Part shown: positions 8,815-16,687 of the stretch, in pieces
How positions within the stretch are numbered: position 1 is the first letter of the stretch
Layout of the letters: each line of letters starts with the position of its first letter
Assembly (NCBI GenBank): GCA_042701975.1
Contig: CP170561.1
Location: 992,001-1,056,000, forward strand
Length of the DNA: 64,000 nucleotides
Source of the DNA: JAFALK01 sp042701975
GTDB lineage: Bacteria; Pseudomonadota; Gammaproteobacteria; Burkholderiales; Burkholderiaceae_C
Direction of reading: 5' to 3'
Program-made: the position numbers and the translations under genes
Notes under the pieces: model-generated
The model's input: only the letters and a program-made list of their open reading frames with translations
The model's database searches: none
What the model was told of the DNA's origin: nothing

Positions 8815-9906
8815 ATGACGATGGAAGCACTGCAGGAACAGATCCGCGAAGCTGCCGCCCAGCAGCGCCGGCTGCGCATCCGCGGCCACGGCAGCAAGGA
8901 TTTCTACGGCGGCGAGCTGACGGGCGATGTGCTCGACATGAGCGGCTTCAGCGGCATCAGCGCCTATGAATCGAGCGAGCTGTACATCACCGCCAAGGCC
9001 GGCACGCCGATCGCGGAAGTGGAGGCGCTGCTGGCCGAGCACGGCCAGTGCCTGCCGTTCGAGCCGCCGCGCTTTGGAGGCAACGGCCCCCTCAACGGAA
9101 CGATAGGCGGCATGGTGGCCTGCGGTCTTTCGGGGCCGACGCGTTCGACACAAGGCTCGGTGCGCGACCACGTGCTGGGCCTCACGCTCGTCAACGGCCG
9201 TGCCGAGGCCATGAACTTCGGCGGCACAGTGATCAAGAACGTGGCCGGCTACGACGTCTCGCGCCTGGTGGCCGGCTCGATGGGCCTGCTGGGGCTGATC
9301 GCCGAGGTCTCGCTCAAGGTGTTGCCGCGGCCGGTGGCCGAGGCGACGCTGCGCTTTGACATGAGCCAGGCGCAGGCGCTCGTGCAGCTCAACCGCTGGG
9401 GCGGCCAGCCGCTGCCCTTGAACGCGAGCGCATGGTGGGATGGCGCGCTGGTGCTGCGCCTCGCGGGCGCACAGGCCGCGGTTCGATCCGCCATCCAGAC
9501 GCTCGGCGGCGACGTGATCCCACAGGACATGGCGCAACCGTTCTGGTCCGGCCTGCGCGATCACGAAGACGAATTCTTCCAAGGCGCCACGCGCGCCGTG
9601 CAGGGTGGCGCGCGGCTGTGGCGTGTGTCCGTGCCCTCCACCGCGCCGGTGCTGGAACTGCGCGGCGAACAGCTGATCGAATGGGGCGGTGCGCAGCGCT
9701 GGGTCGTCACGCCGCTGGCTGCCCCGCAGGTGCGCGAGATGGCGGCCGGCGTGGGTGGCCACGCCACGCTGTTCCGCTCACTCGACAAATCGCCCGGCGC
9801 CTTCGCGCCCCTGAGCGCGCAGCTGATGCGCATCCACCGCGAGTTGAAGAAGGCCTTCGACCCGAGTGGTGTCTTCAACTTCGGCCGCCTCTACCCCGAG
9901 CTCTGA
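8815..9906 (+). CDS. glcE: Glycolate oxidase FAD-binding subunit GlcE
   Basis: A 363-residue PCMH-type FAD-binding protein, shorter than GlcD and lacking the full oxidase cap, as expected for GlcE. GTPIAEVEALLAEHGQ, GTIGGMVACGLSGP and IKNVAGYDVSRLVAGSMG mark the FAD domain. It starts 2 bases after glcD; an ATG two codons later (8821) is an equally good start. The stop TGA overlaps the ATG of glcF by one base, which indicates translational coupling. Confidence 0.94.
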   Translation: MTMEALQEQIREAAAQQRRLRIRGHGSKDFYGGELTGDVLDMSGFSGISAYESSELYITAKAGTPIAEVEALLAEHGQCLPFEPPRFGGNGPLNGTIGGMVACGLSGPTRSTQGSVRDHVLGLTLVNGRAEAMNFGGTVIKNVAGYDVSRLVAGSMGLLGLIAEVSLKVLPRPVAEATLRFDMSQAQALVQLNRWGGQPLPLNASAWWDGALVLRLAGAQAAVRSAIQTLGGDVIPQDMAQPFWSGLRDHEDEFFQGATRAVQGGARLWRVSVPSTAPVLELRGEQLIEWGGAQRWVVTPLAAPQVREMAAGVGGHATLFRSLDKSPGAFAPLSAQLMRIHRELKKAFDPSGVFNFGRLYPEL

Positions 9907-11132
9907 TGCAGACCAACCTTGCTCCCGAATTCAAGGGCACGCCCGAAGGCCAGGCCGCGCAAGACATCCTGCGGCGCTGCGTGCACTGCGGCTTCTGCAC
10001 CGCCACCTGCCCGACGTATCAGCTGCTGGGCGACGAGCTCGACGGCCCGCGCGGGCGCATCTACCTGATGAAGCAGGTGCTCGAAGGCGAGACGCCAACG
10101 CGCGCCACGCAGGAACACCTGGATCGCTGCCTGACCTGCCGCAACTGCGAGAGCACCTGCCCGTCCGGCGTGCAGTACGGCCAGTTGCTGGAGATCGGCC
10201 GCGACATCGTCGAGGCCAAGGTCGAGCGGCCGCGCCAGGAACGCATCGAGCGCTGGCTGCTCAAGGAGGGCCTGACCTCTCCGCTGTTCAAGCCGGCGAT
10301 CAAGCTCGGCCAGCTCGTGCGCCCGCTGCTGCCGGCGGTGCTCAAGGACAAGGTGCCCGCGCGCGCTCCGCGCAGCGCGCACGACTGGCCGCAGCGCGTG
10401 CACAAGCGCAAGGTCGGCCTGCTGCTGGGCTGCGTTCAGCCCACGCTGGCGCCCAACATCAACTCCGCCACGGCGCGCGTGCTGGACGCCGCCGGCATCC
10501 AGACCCTGGTGGCCGACGACGCCGGCTGCTGCGGCGCGATCCGCTCGCACCTGTCCGACCATGAAGGCGGCCTGGCCGACATGCGCCGCAACGTCGACGC
10601 CTGGTGGCCGCTGATCCAGCGAGGCCACATCGAGGCCCTGGTGATGAATGCCTCCGGCTGTGGCGTGACGGTGCGCGAGTATGGCCGTGCGCTGGCGCAC
10701 GACCCGGCCTATGCCGAACGCGCCGCCAGGATCAGCGCCATGACGCGCGACGTGAGCGAGCTGCTGCCCGAGCTGGTGCCCAAGCTCAAGTCCCGGCTGA
10801 AGAAGGCGCGCCCCAAGCTCGCCTACCACCCGCCCTGCACGCTGCAGCACGGCCAGCAGCTGCGTGGCGGCGTGGAGTCGGCCTTCAAGGAGCTGGGCTT
10901 CGAGATCAGCCTGGCCACGCAGGACTCGCACCTGTGCTGCGGATCGGCGGGCACGTATTCGGTGCTGCAGCCGGTGCTGTCCAAGCAGCTGCGGGATCAA
11001 AAGCTCGCGGCCTTCGCGCCCCTGCATGCCGAGGCCATCGTGACCGGCAACATCGGCTGCATGCAGCAGCTGCAGAGCGGCACGGCCACACCGGTGCGGC
11101 ACTGGATCGAGGTCCTGGACGAACTGATCTGA
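9906..11132 (+). CDS. glcF: Glycolate oxidase iron-sulfur subunit GlcF
   Basis: A 408-residue protein with two 4Fe-4S ferredoxin motifs: C25-x2-C28-x2-C31-x3-C35 and C75-x2-C78-x2-C81-x3-C85. Two CCG-type cysteine-rich domains follow (DDAGCCGAIRSH and DSHLCCGSAGTYS), the arrangement shared with heterodisulfide-reductase-like electron carriers. It takes electrons from GlcD/GlcE. It is the last gene of glcDEF. Confidence 0.95.
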   Translation: MQTNLAPEFKGTPEGQAAQDILRRCVHCGFCTATCPTYQLLGDELDGPRGRIYLMKQVLEGETPTRATQEHLDRCLTCRNCESTCPSGVQYGQLLEIGRDIVEAKVERPRQERIERWLLKEGLTSPLFKPAIKLGQLVRPLLPAVLKDKVPARAPRSAHDWPQRVHKRKVGLLLGCVQPTLAPNINSATARVLDAAGIQTLVADDAGCCGAIRSHLSDHEGGLADMRRNVDAWWPLIQRGHIEALVMNASGCGVTVREYGRALAHDPAYAERAARISAMTRDVSELLPELVPKLKSRLKKARPKLAYHPPCTLQHGQQLRGGVESAFKELGFEISLATQDSHLCCGSAGTYSVLQPVLSKQLRDQKLAAFAPLHAEAIVTGNIGCMQQLQSGTATPVRHWIEVLDELI

Positions 11133-11141
11133 ATGCCCGGT

Positions 11142-11156
11142 CCCGCCGCAGGCGGG
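11142..11156 (+). terminator. Short GC hairpin after glcF
   Basis: CCCGCC (11142-11147), loop GCA, GGCGGG (11151-11156). It is 9 bases past the glcF stop, but no T-run follows, so it is at best a weak or factor-assisted terminator, or simply an mRNA 3' stabiliser. Confidence 0.3.
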
Positions 11157-11193
11157 GTAGCATCCAGCAGCAATCTGGATCAGGAGCACGGCA

Positions 11194-12087
11194 ATGAAGT
11201 TGGATGGTCAGCGAGAGAGCGACAACGTCGAGGACTATCGCGACAGCAGCGGTGGCGGCGGCGGTGGTGGCTTTTCCTTCGGCGGCGGGCGCGGCATCGG
11301 CCTGGGCGGCATCGTCATCGCCCTGATCGCCTCCTGGGTGCTCGGCGTGAACCCCCTGACCGTGCTGGGCCTGCTCTCGGGCGGCGGCGGTTCCGCGCCG
11401 GTGCAGCAGCAAGCGCCGCAGGCGCATGATGCGGGCTCGGCCGCCAAGGACCCCGGCGCGGTCTTCGTCAAGAAGGTGCTGGGCAGCACCGAGGACGTGT
11501 GGACGCAGTACTTTGCCCAGACCGGCCAGAAATACCCGGCGCCGCATCTGGCGCTGTTCCGTGGCCGCTTGGCCACGGGCTGCGGCCAGGGTGAGGCCGC
11601 CATGGGCCCGTTTTATTGCCCGGCCGACCGCAAGGTCTACATCGACCTGTCCTTCTACGACGTGCTGAGCCGCCAGCTCGGCGCGCCGGGCGAGTTCGCC
11701 CAGGCCTATGTCGTGGCGCACGAGGTCGGCCACCACATCCAGAACCTGCTGGGCACCAGCGAGAAGCTCGACCGCGCCCGCGGCCGGGTCTCGGCGACCC
11801 AGTACAACGCCCTGTCCGTGCGCCTGGAGCTGCAGGCCGACTGCTACGCCGGCATCTGGGCCAACAAGTCGCGTGCCCAGCTGGAGCTGAGCCAGGCGGA
11901 CATCGAATCGGCCCTGAACGCGGCCTCCCAGATCGGCGACGACACGCTGCAGAAGAAGTCGCAGGGCACCGTCGTGCCGGAGAGCTTCACCCACGGCTCC
12001 AGTGCCCAGCGGGTGCGCTGGTTCACCCGCGGTCTGCAGGGCGGGAAGCTGGAGGAGTGCGACACCTTCGGCGCGCAAAGCCTGTAG
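11194..12087 (+). CDS. Neutral zinc metallopeptidase, YpfJ family
   Basis: A 297-residue protein with a Gly-rich cytoplasmic start (residues 20-39), one membrane helix at about 37-52, a short Gln/Ala linker and an exported catalytic domain. The zinc motif HEVGHH is at 176-181 in the family context AYVVAHEVGHHIQNLLG, and the later LELQADCYAGIWA provides the third ligand region. Length and layout match YpfJ/KPN_02809-type proteins, whose substrate is unknown. The TAG stop is the first of four TAGs in an 11-bp tandem repeat. Confidence 0.9.
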   Translation: MKLDGQRESDNVEDYRDSSGGGGGGGFSFGGGRGIGLGGIVIALIASWVLGVNPLTVLGLLSGGGGSAPVQQQAPQAHDAGSAAKDPGAVFVKKVLGSTEDVWTQYFAQTGQKYPAPHLALFRGRLATGCGQGEAAMGPFYCPADRKVYIDLSFYDVLSRQLGAPGEFAQAYVVAHEVGHHIQNLLGTSEKLDRARGRVSATQYNALSVRLELQADCYAGIWANKSRAQLELSQADIESALNAASQIGDDTLQKKSQGTVVPESFTHGSSAQRVRWFTRGLQGGKLEECDTFGAQSL

Positions 12088-12124
12088 TGCACCTGTAGTA
12101 CGCCTGTAGTGCGCCTGTAGGACG
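12081..12124 (+). repeat. Four-copy 11-bp tandem repeat carrying stop codons
   Basis: Units are CCTGTAGTGCA, CCTGTAGTACG, CCTGTAGTGCG and CCTGTAGGACG, starting at 12081, 12092, 12103 and 12114. The first unit contains the last sense codon and TAG stop of the peptidase gene. Because 11 is not a multiple of 3, the four TAGs fall in all three frames. Confidence 0.9.
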
Positions 12125-12456
12125 CGCATTCAGGGGCATGCAGGACCCTTGATCGCGGGGGTGCTAACGTCACATTCAAGCGGCATCATTCCCTGCAAGC
12201 GGTGGGCTTGTCGGCAAGCTTTACGAACAGCCCGCTCGCACGGCCCGGCCTCTGGCCCGGCGCAGTAAATAAGTGTTGTGAATCAAGCAGTTGGCAACAG
12301 GCGCGCAAGGTGGCGTGGTTCGTGCTTGCGAATCAGTCAAAGGGAGTACCGGTTTGCGCCGCCGGCCTTGTCAGCCCAAGTAATTCGTTATTTGTGATGA
12401 CCAAGGCCTGCCGGAGTCACCGGTAGCCGAAAGAGAACATCGAATCGAGGCCAGCC
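12088..12456. other. 369-bp non-coding region upstream of the Cys-rich Tat protein gene
   Basis: Apart from the stop-codon repeat, this stretch contains ACATTCAAGCGGCAT at 12172-12186, identical over 15 bases to part of the repeat at 24377-24420, and AT-richer patches around 12265-12285 and 12380-12395 where a promoter could lie. A 74-codon open frame at 12202-12426 shows no recognisable protein features. No convincing -35/-10 pair or riboswitch was seen. The gap is long for this window, so a regulated promoter or leader for the following cassette is plausible. Confidence 0.5.
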
Positions 12457-13035
12457 ATGAAGTCGAGCGAAAACCAGAAGACGCAGTCCCAGGACGCCGC
12501 CAAGCCGGCGTCGCCGAGCCGTCGCCGCCTGCTGCGCGCTGGCGCCATCGGCGCGCCCGCCCTGCTGGCCTTGAAGAGCACGCCCGTGATGGCCTGCAAC
12601 TGCAAGCTGCCTTCGGGTTTCTCGGTCTCGGGCAATGCCAGCCACAACCAAGGCAGCACCTGCTCTTCGCCGGGCAAGACGCCGACCTGGTGGTCCGGCC
12701 AATGCGACAGCAACGGCTACTACAGCGGCACGAGCTGCAACAAGACGCACCAGTACAGCACCTACTTCACTTGCACGACCACGTACAAGGACAAGACGCT
12801 GAACACGTGCCTGAAGACCAGCGACACCGACCACCAGAGCATGGCCATGGCCTGCTACTTGCAGGCCTGCACCGAGGGCGGCTCGCATTTCCCGACGAAC
12901 CAGACCGTCAAGGACATCTGGAACCAGGGCGTGTGCGGCGCGGGCTATCCGGTACCGGGCTCCAGCTCGACCTGGAACAAGAACCAGTGCCTGTCGTACC
13001 TGCAGTACCTGACGGGCCAGAAGCCAAGCTACTGA
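12457..13035 (+). CDS. Cys-rich protein with twin-arginine signal, candidate cassette substrate
   Basis: A 192-residue protein I do not recognise. Residues 21-27 read SRRRLLR, a good twin-arginine motif, followed by a hydrophobic stretch to about residue 39, so a folded protein is probably exported. VMAC at 44-47 could be a lipobox or lie next to signal peptidase cleavage. The mature part has 11 cysteines (47, 49, 69, 83, 94, 106, 118, 133, 138, 160, 178) and is rich in Ser, Thr, Tyr and Asn, ending in PSY. It precedes a PqqD-like gene, an HprK-related kinase and a nucleotidyltransferase on the same strand; position suggests it may be their substrate. That is inference, and the 195-base gap to the next gene leaves room for a separate promoter. 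Confidence 0.75.
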   Translation: MKSSENQKTQSQDAAKPASPSRRRLLRAGAIGAPALLALKSTPVMACNCKLPSGFSVSGNASHNQGSTCSSPGKTPTWWSGQCDSNGYYSGTSCNKTHQYSTYFTCTTTYKDKTLNTCLKTSDTDHQSMAMACYLQACTEGGSHFPTNQTVKDIWNQGVCGAGYPVPGSSSTWNKNQCLSYLQYLTGQKPSY

Positions 13036-13230
13036 TTCGCAGGCTGGTGAACCGCGCTTCCCGGCTCCCGGAGCACCGGGAATGGCGCGGCTTGTCGGAT
13101 TTCTTTACAGCAGCAGTCGCGCCCCTGAACGGGCCGGACAGTCGCGCGCGCGCCGCATCCTGCTGGCAACAGCGCTGCTATCCTGCAGGCCCACCGATGC
13201 CCCGCAACTCCCCGACACGCTGATCGATCG

Positions 13231-13536
13231 ATGGCTTTCGAAGGCAATGCCCTGTGGGCGCCGGTCGACTCAAGCGACCGCCTCTTGTTCAAGGACGTGG
13301 AAGACGGCCGTCTGGTCTTCGATCGCGCCAGCTGCGAGACGCGGCTGCTCTCTCCCCTGAGCCAGTTCGTCGTCCAGCAGCTCGAGCTCGCCGGCCGGCC
13401 GCTGTGCACGGCCGACCTGGTGCGCGCCGTGCAGGCTGAAGAAGCCGAAGCTTCCATGCAGGAATGCCTGCTCGCCGTCGAGGACGCGCTGCAGGCGCTG
13501 GGAGAAGCGCAGTTGATCCGCACCGCCGACGCCTGA
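13231..13536 (+). CDS. PqqD-like protein of the HprK-related (HPr-rel-A) system
   Basis: A 101-residue protein with the PqqD-like winged-helix pattern: an N-terminal beta region (FKDVEDGRLVFDRASCETRLLS) and helices containing LSQFVVQQLE and LLAVEDALQALGEAQLI. PqqD domains act as RiPP recognition elements that bind leader peptides and present them to modifying enzymes. It is followed after 2 bases by the HprK-related kinase. From memory, the NCBI family named PqqD family, HPr-rel-A system, has this context. No clear Shine-Dalgarno precedes ATG 13231. Confidence 0.82.
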   Translation: MAFEGNALWAPVDSSDRLLFKDVEDGRLVFDRASCETRLLSPLSQFVVQQLELAGRPLCTADLVRAVQAEEAEASMQECLLAVEDALQALGEAQLIRTADA

Positions 13537-13538
13537 CG

Positions 13539-14450
13539 ATGAAGCTCGGCGACCTGTCATTGCGCGAAGTGCAGCGCCTTCTCGCCGGCCCGGGCCTGCG
13601 TCTGGCCACGGGGCCGTTCGGCTGCCGCCTGCAAAGCCCCATCGCCGCCATCGCCCCCGAGCTGGCCCGCCTGTACGCCCATCACGAGCTGCTGCCCGAT
13701 GCCGCCTTCATCGATTTCCATGTGAAGGTGGCCCCGCCGCGCGGCCTGCGCCGCTGGATCAAGCCGCAGGCGCTGTTCAGCGCGGACGAGGTCCAGCCCT
13801 TCACGCCCCTGCCGCAGAACCAGGCCCTGCCCATGCTGGAGTGGGGGCTGAACTGGTGCGTCACCGCCTACTCCCACCACCTGCTGGTCCTGCACGCCGC
13901 CACCGTGGCGCGCGGCGACAAGGCGCTGATCCTGCCGGCGCCGCCGGGCTCGGGCAAGAGCACGCTGTGCGCGGCCCTGGTCAACCGCGGCTGGCGGCTG
14001 ATGTCGGACGAGCTCACGATGATCGACCTGCGCGACGGCCGCATCCACGCGCTGGCCCGGCCGGTCAACCTGAAGAACCAGTCCATCGGCGTGATCCGCC
14101 GCTTCGCGCCCGACGCCTTCCTGAGCCGCGCCGTGCCCGACACCACCAAGGGCACAGTGGCATTGATGGCCCCCTCGGCCGAGAGCGTGGCGCAGGCGCG
14201 CGAACCCGCCTGGCCGCGCTGGGTGGTGCTGCCGCGCTGGCGCGCCAAGGCCCAGACGCAGCTCACGCCGCTGCCGCCCGGCGAGACCTTCATGCACCTG
14301 GCCGACAACGCGATGAACTATCACATCCTCGCCGAGCGCGGCTTCCAGGCGCTGGGCCGGCTGATCGATCGCGCGGAAGGATTCCAGTTCGAGTACAGCG
14401 ATCTGGACGAGGCCATGGCGACCTTCGACGAGCTGGAGGCGCGCGCATGA
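13539..14450 (+). CDS. HprK-related kinase A
   Basis: A 303-residue P-loop protein. APPGSGKST at residues 134-142 is the Walker A, preceded by LLVLHAATV (His119) and followed by LMSDELTMID (Asp157-Glu158), the order seen in the HPr kinase/phosphorylase core. True HprK phosphorylates HPr on Ser46; this protein lacks the canonical N-terminal domain of HprK and sits in a PqqD/nucleotidyltransferase cassette, so its target is probably another Ser/Thr protein or peptide. HprK-like kinases are known to phosphorylate the C-terminal Ser of some lasso peptides. The start lies 2 bases after the PqqD stop, and its stop overlaps the next ATG. Confidence 0.87.
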   Translation: MKLGDLSLREVQRLLAGPGLRLATGPFGCRLQSPIAAIAPELARLYAHHELLPDAAFIDFHVKVAPPRGLRRWIKPQALFSADEVQPFTPLPQNQALPMLEWGLNWCVTAYSHHLLVLHAATVARGDKALILPAPPGSGKSTLCAALVNRGWRLMSDELTMIDLRDGRIHALARPVNLKNQSIGVIRRFAPDAFLSRAVPDTTKGTVALMAPSAESVAQAREPAWPRWVVLPRWRAKAQTQLTPLPPGETFMHLADNAMNYHILAERGFQALGRLIDRAEGFQFEYSDLDEAMATFDELEARA

Positions 14451-15562
14451 GCCTGCTTCAGCGCATCTGGCTCGACCCTCACGCCGCGGCCTCGCTCGAC
14501 GAAGCGGACTGGGACTTGCTCGTGCGCCAGGCACGCCATGCCAACCTGCTCGGGCGCATGCACCACCGCTTCGAGGCCGCCGGCGCGCCGGTGCATGAGC
14601 GCGCGGCCGTGCACCTGCTGTCCGCCGCCGTGATGGCCGAGCGCCAGCACCGCTCGGTACGGCGCGAAGCAGAGCTGATGAGCCGGCAGCTGGCCGAGCT
14701 GGGCCTGCCGCTCATCTTGCTCAAGGGCGCGGCCTATGTGCTGGCCGATCTGCCGGCGGCGCACGGACGCGTCTTCGCCGACGTGGACATCCTCGTGCCG
14801 CGCGCGCGGCTGGACGAGGTTGAATCGGCCTTGCTGCTGACCGGCTGGGTCAGCGAGAACAAGGACCCCTACGACCAGCGCTACTACCGACGCTGGATGC
14901 ACGAGCTGCCCGCCATGGTCCACATGCACCGTGGCACGGCGCTGGACGTGCACCACCACATCTTGCCCGCCACCGCGCGGCTCAAACCCTCGGCCGAGGC
15001 GCTGTTCGAGGCCGCCGTCGAAGTGCCCGGCCAGCCTGGGATCCGCGTGCTGGCTCCGGCCGACATGATCCTGCACTCGGCCTGCCACCTCTTCCACGAA
15101 GGCGAGGCCGACAACTTGCTGCGCGACCTGTCCGACCTGGACCTGCTGCTGCGGCATTTCGGATCGAGCGCCGGTTTCTGGCCCGGCCTGCTGGAGCGCG
15201 CACGCCGCCAGCAGCTGACCGGACCGCTGCGCCTGGCGCTGCGCTACACGCACCGGCTGATGGCCACGCCCGTGCCCGAGGAGCTGCTGCAAGAGATCGG
15301 CGCGACGGGCAGCGAGCTGCTGGACGCGCTCTACCTGCGCATGCTCGAACCGCAGCACTCCAGCAACGGCGTGAGCTTCCCGCGCCTGGCCCGCACGGCG
15401 CTTTACGTCCGCGGCCATTGGCTGCGCATGCCGCCGTGGATGCTGGCCTACCACCTGGGCCACAAGGCGCTGTTCCCGACCGACAACCACCAGCCGATGC
15501 CGACCCGGCCCGGCGATCAGCGGCCCGGCGATCAGCCGCCCGGCGCCCCTGAAGCTCGATAG
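14447..15562 (+). CDS. Nucleotidyltransferase family protein (NTP_transf_5-like)
   Basis: A 371-residue protein with the pattern LLKG at 91-94, then GRVFADVDILVP, with metal-binding Asp112 and Asp114, and a C-terminal helical part. This matches the uncharacterised nucleotidyltransferase group often found with HprK-like kinases. The ATG overlaps the kinase stop (ATGA), so the two are translationally coupled. Relatives in lasso-peptide clusters further decorate the phosphate added by the kinase; applying that here is inference. The last residues are Pro/Gly-rich and overlap the convergent DMT gene by 31 bases. Confidence 0.84.
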   Translation: MSLLQRIWLDPHAAASLDEADWDLLVRQARHANLLGRMHHRFEAAGAPVHERAAVHLLSAAVMAERQHRSVRREAELMSRQLAELGLPLILLKGAAYVLADLPAAHGRVFADVDILVPRARLDEVESALLLTGWVSENKDPYDQRYYRRWMHELPAMVHMHRGTALDVHHHILPATARLKPSAEALFEAAVEVPGQPGIRVLAPADMILHSACHLFHEGEADNLLRDLSDLDLLLRHFGSSAGFWPGLLERARRQQLTGPLRLALRYTHRLMATPVPEELLQEIGATGSELLDALYLRMLEPQHSSNGVSFPRLARTALYVRGHWLRMPPWMLAYHLGHKALFPTDNHQPMPTRPGDQRPGDQPPGAPEAR

Positions 15563-16455
15563 GCCCGCAGGCCCAACAGCACGCCGCCGATCAGCAGCGC
15601 CGCGCCGGCCAGCGTCAACGGCGCCGGCCACGCGCCGCGCAGCAGCCAGGCGTAGACCAGGGCCGAGAGCGTCTCGAACACGATCAGCTGGCCCAGCAAG
15701 CCCGTGGGCAGGCGCTGGCTGGCCGTGTTCCAGCACAGCGTGCCCAGCCAGGAAGCGAGCAGCCCCACCGCCAGCATCAGGCCCACGAAAGCGCCGGGGC
15801 GCGGCCCGAGCACCGGATGGAAGTCCGCGACCGCAGCAAAGACGGCCAGCCCGACGGCCGCCATCGGCAAGGTCACCAAGCCCTGCGCCGTGGCCCAGGC
15901 GCGCGGGTTGAAGTCCCGGCGCGAGCGCAGCCAGGCCGCGTTGCGGATGGGATACCAGGTCCAGCAGCCCAGGGCCACGAAGGCCAGCGCCGCGCCGCTG
16001 AGGTAACGCGGCAGTTGAGCGGCATCGAGCGAAGCCAGCTCCACCTGGTTGACGCAGGCGATGCCCAGCAGCATCAGCCCCAGCGCCGGCGCCAGCTGCC
16101 GCCAGGGCAGCGCGCCCGCGCCGAAGTTGGAGCACACGGCGATCACGACCGGCAGCGTGCCGATGATGACCGTGGGCAGCGGCCCACCCGCGCGCTGGAT
16201 GGCGCCGGCCAGGCACAGGAAGTAGATGAAGTTGCCGACGATGCTCAGCCGCGCGGCTTCCAGCCAGTCGGCGCGCCGCAGCTGGCGCAACCCGCGCAGG
16301 TCCATCAGGGCCAGGGGCAGGGCGATCAGGCCAAAAGCCAGGTAGCGGCCCACCGTCAGCAAGGGCGCCGGGTACTCCGGCAACATCAGGGGCGCAACAA
16401 AGACCAGGCCCCACATCAGCCCGGCGGCAAGCGCACAGGCGAGTCCGATCCACAT
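15532..16455 (-). CDS. DMT superfamily (EamA-like) permease
   Basis: A 307-residue hydrophobic protein with about ten helices in two similar halves (GLMWGLVFVAPLM near the start; GLLASWLGTLCWNTASQRLP in the second half). It is unlike the EamA protein at 356-1249. ATG 16455 was chosen over GTG 16464 three codons upstream. Substrate unknown. Its C-terminus overlaps the convergent nucleotidyltransferase gene, so the two must be on separate transcripts. Confidence 0.85.
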   Translation of the reverse strand: MWIGLACALAAGLMWGLVFVAPLMLPEYPAPLLTVGRYLAFGLIALPLALMDLRGLRQLRRADWLEAARLSIVGNFIYFLCLAGAIQRAGGPLPTVIIGTLPVVIAVCSNFGAGALPWRQLAPALGLMLLGIACVNQVELASLDAAQLPRYLSGAALAFVALGCWTWYPIRNAAWLRSRRDFNPRAWATAQGLVTLPMAAVGLAVFAAVADFHPVLGPRPGAFVGLMLAVGLLASWLGTLCWNTASQRLPTGLLGQLIVFETLSALVYAWLLRGAWPAPLTLAGAALLIGGVLLGLRAYRASGAPGG

Positions 16456-16561
16456 GGCGCGCACTATAGGCGCTGGACGGCACCCCGATGCCTGTCACAA
16501 AGCCTTGCACACTGGCAAGATTCAAACAGTCGGGGCTCGGCGCGCGCGCAGTTTTCCACGT

Positions 16562-16583
16562 AACGTCCATGGAACGTCCATGG
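16562..16583. repeat. Perfect 11-bp tandem duplication AACGTCCATGG x2
   Basis: AACGTCCATGG occurs at 16562-16572 and again at 16573-16583 in the 232-base gap between the divergent DMT permease and histidine kinase genes. One helical turn of spacing is typical of sites bound side by side by a response regulator, but no such protein is assigned. Confidence 0.6.
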
Positions 16584-16687
16584 AGAGCCTGCAGTTTCAT
16601 GCACAGGCGGGCGTGGCAGCGCACACTCCGACCGATCAAGCTGGGGTACCTGCCATCACGGCGGCGTTCCCACGTCGAGGGAGACTC

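Noticed and set aside
12202..12426. 74-codon open frame in the gap before the Cys-rich protein gene
   Set aside because: No ribosome-binding site, no recognisable composition or domain, and it lies where a promoter is expected.
13082..13360. 92-codon frame overlapping the PqqD-like gene
   Set aside because: It overlaps a recognisable gene in another frame and has an Arg/Ser-rich composition typical of shadow frames in GC-rich DNA.
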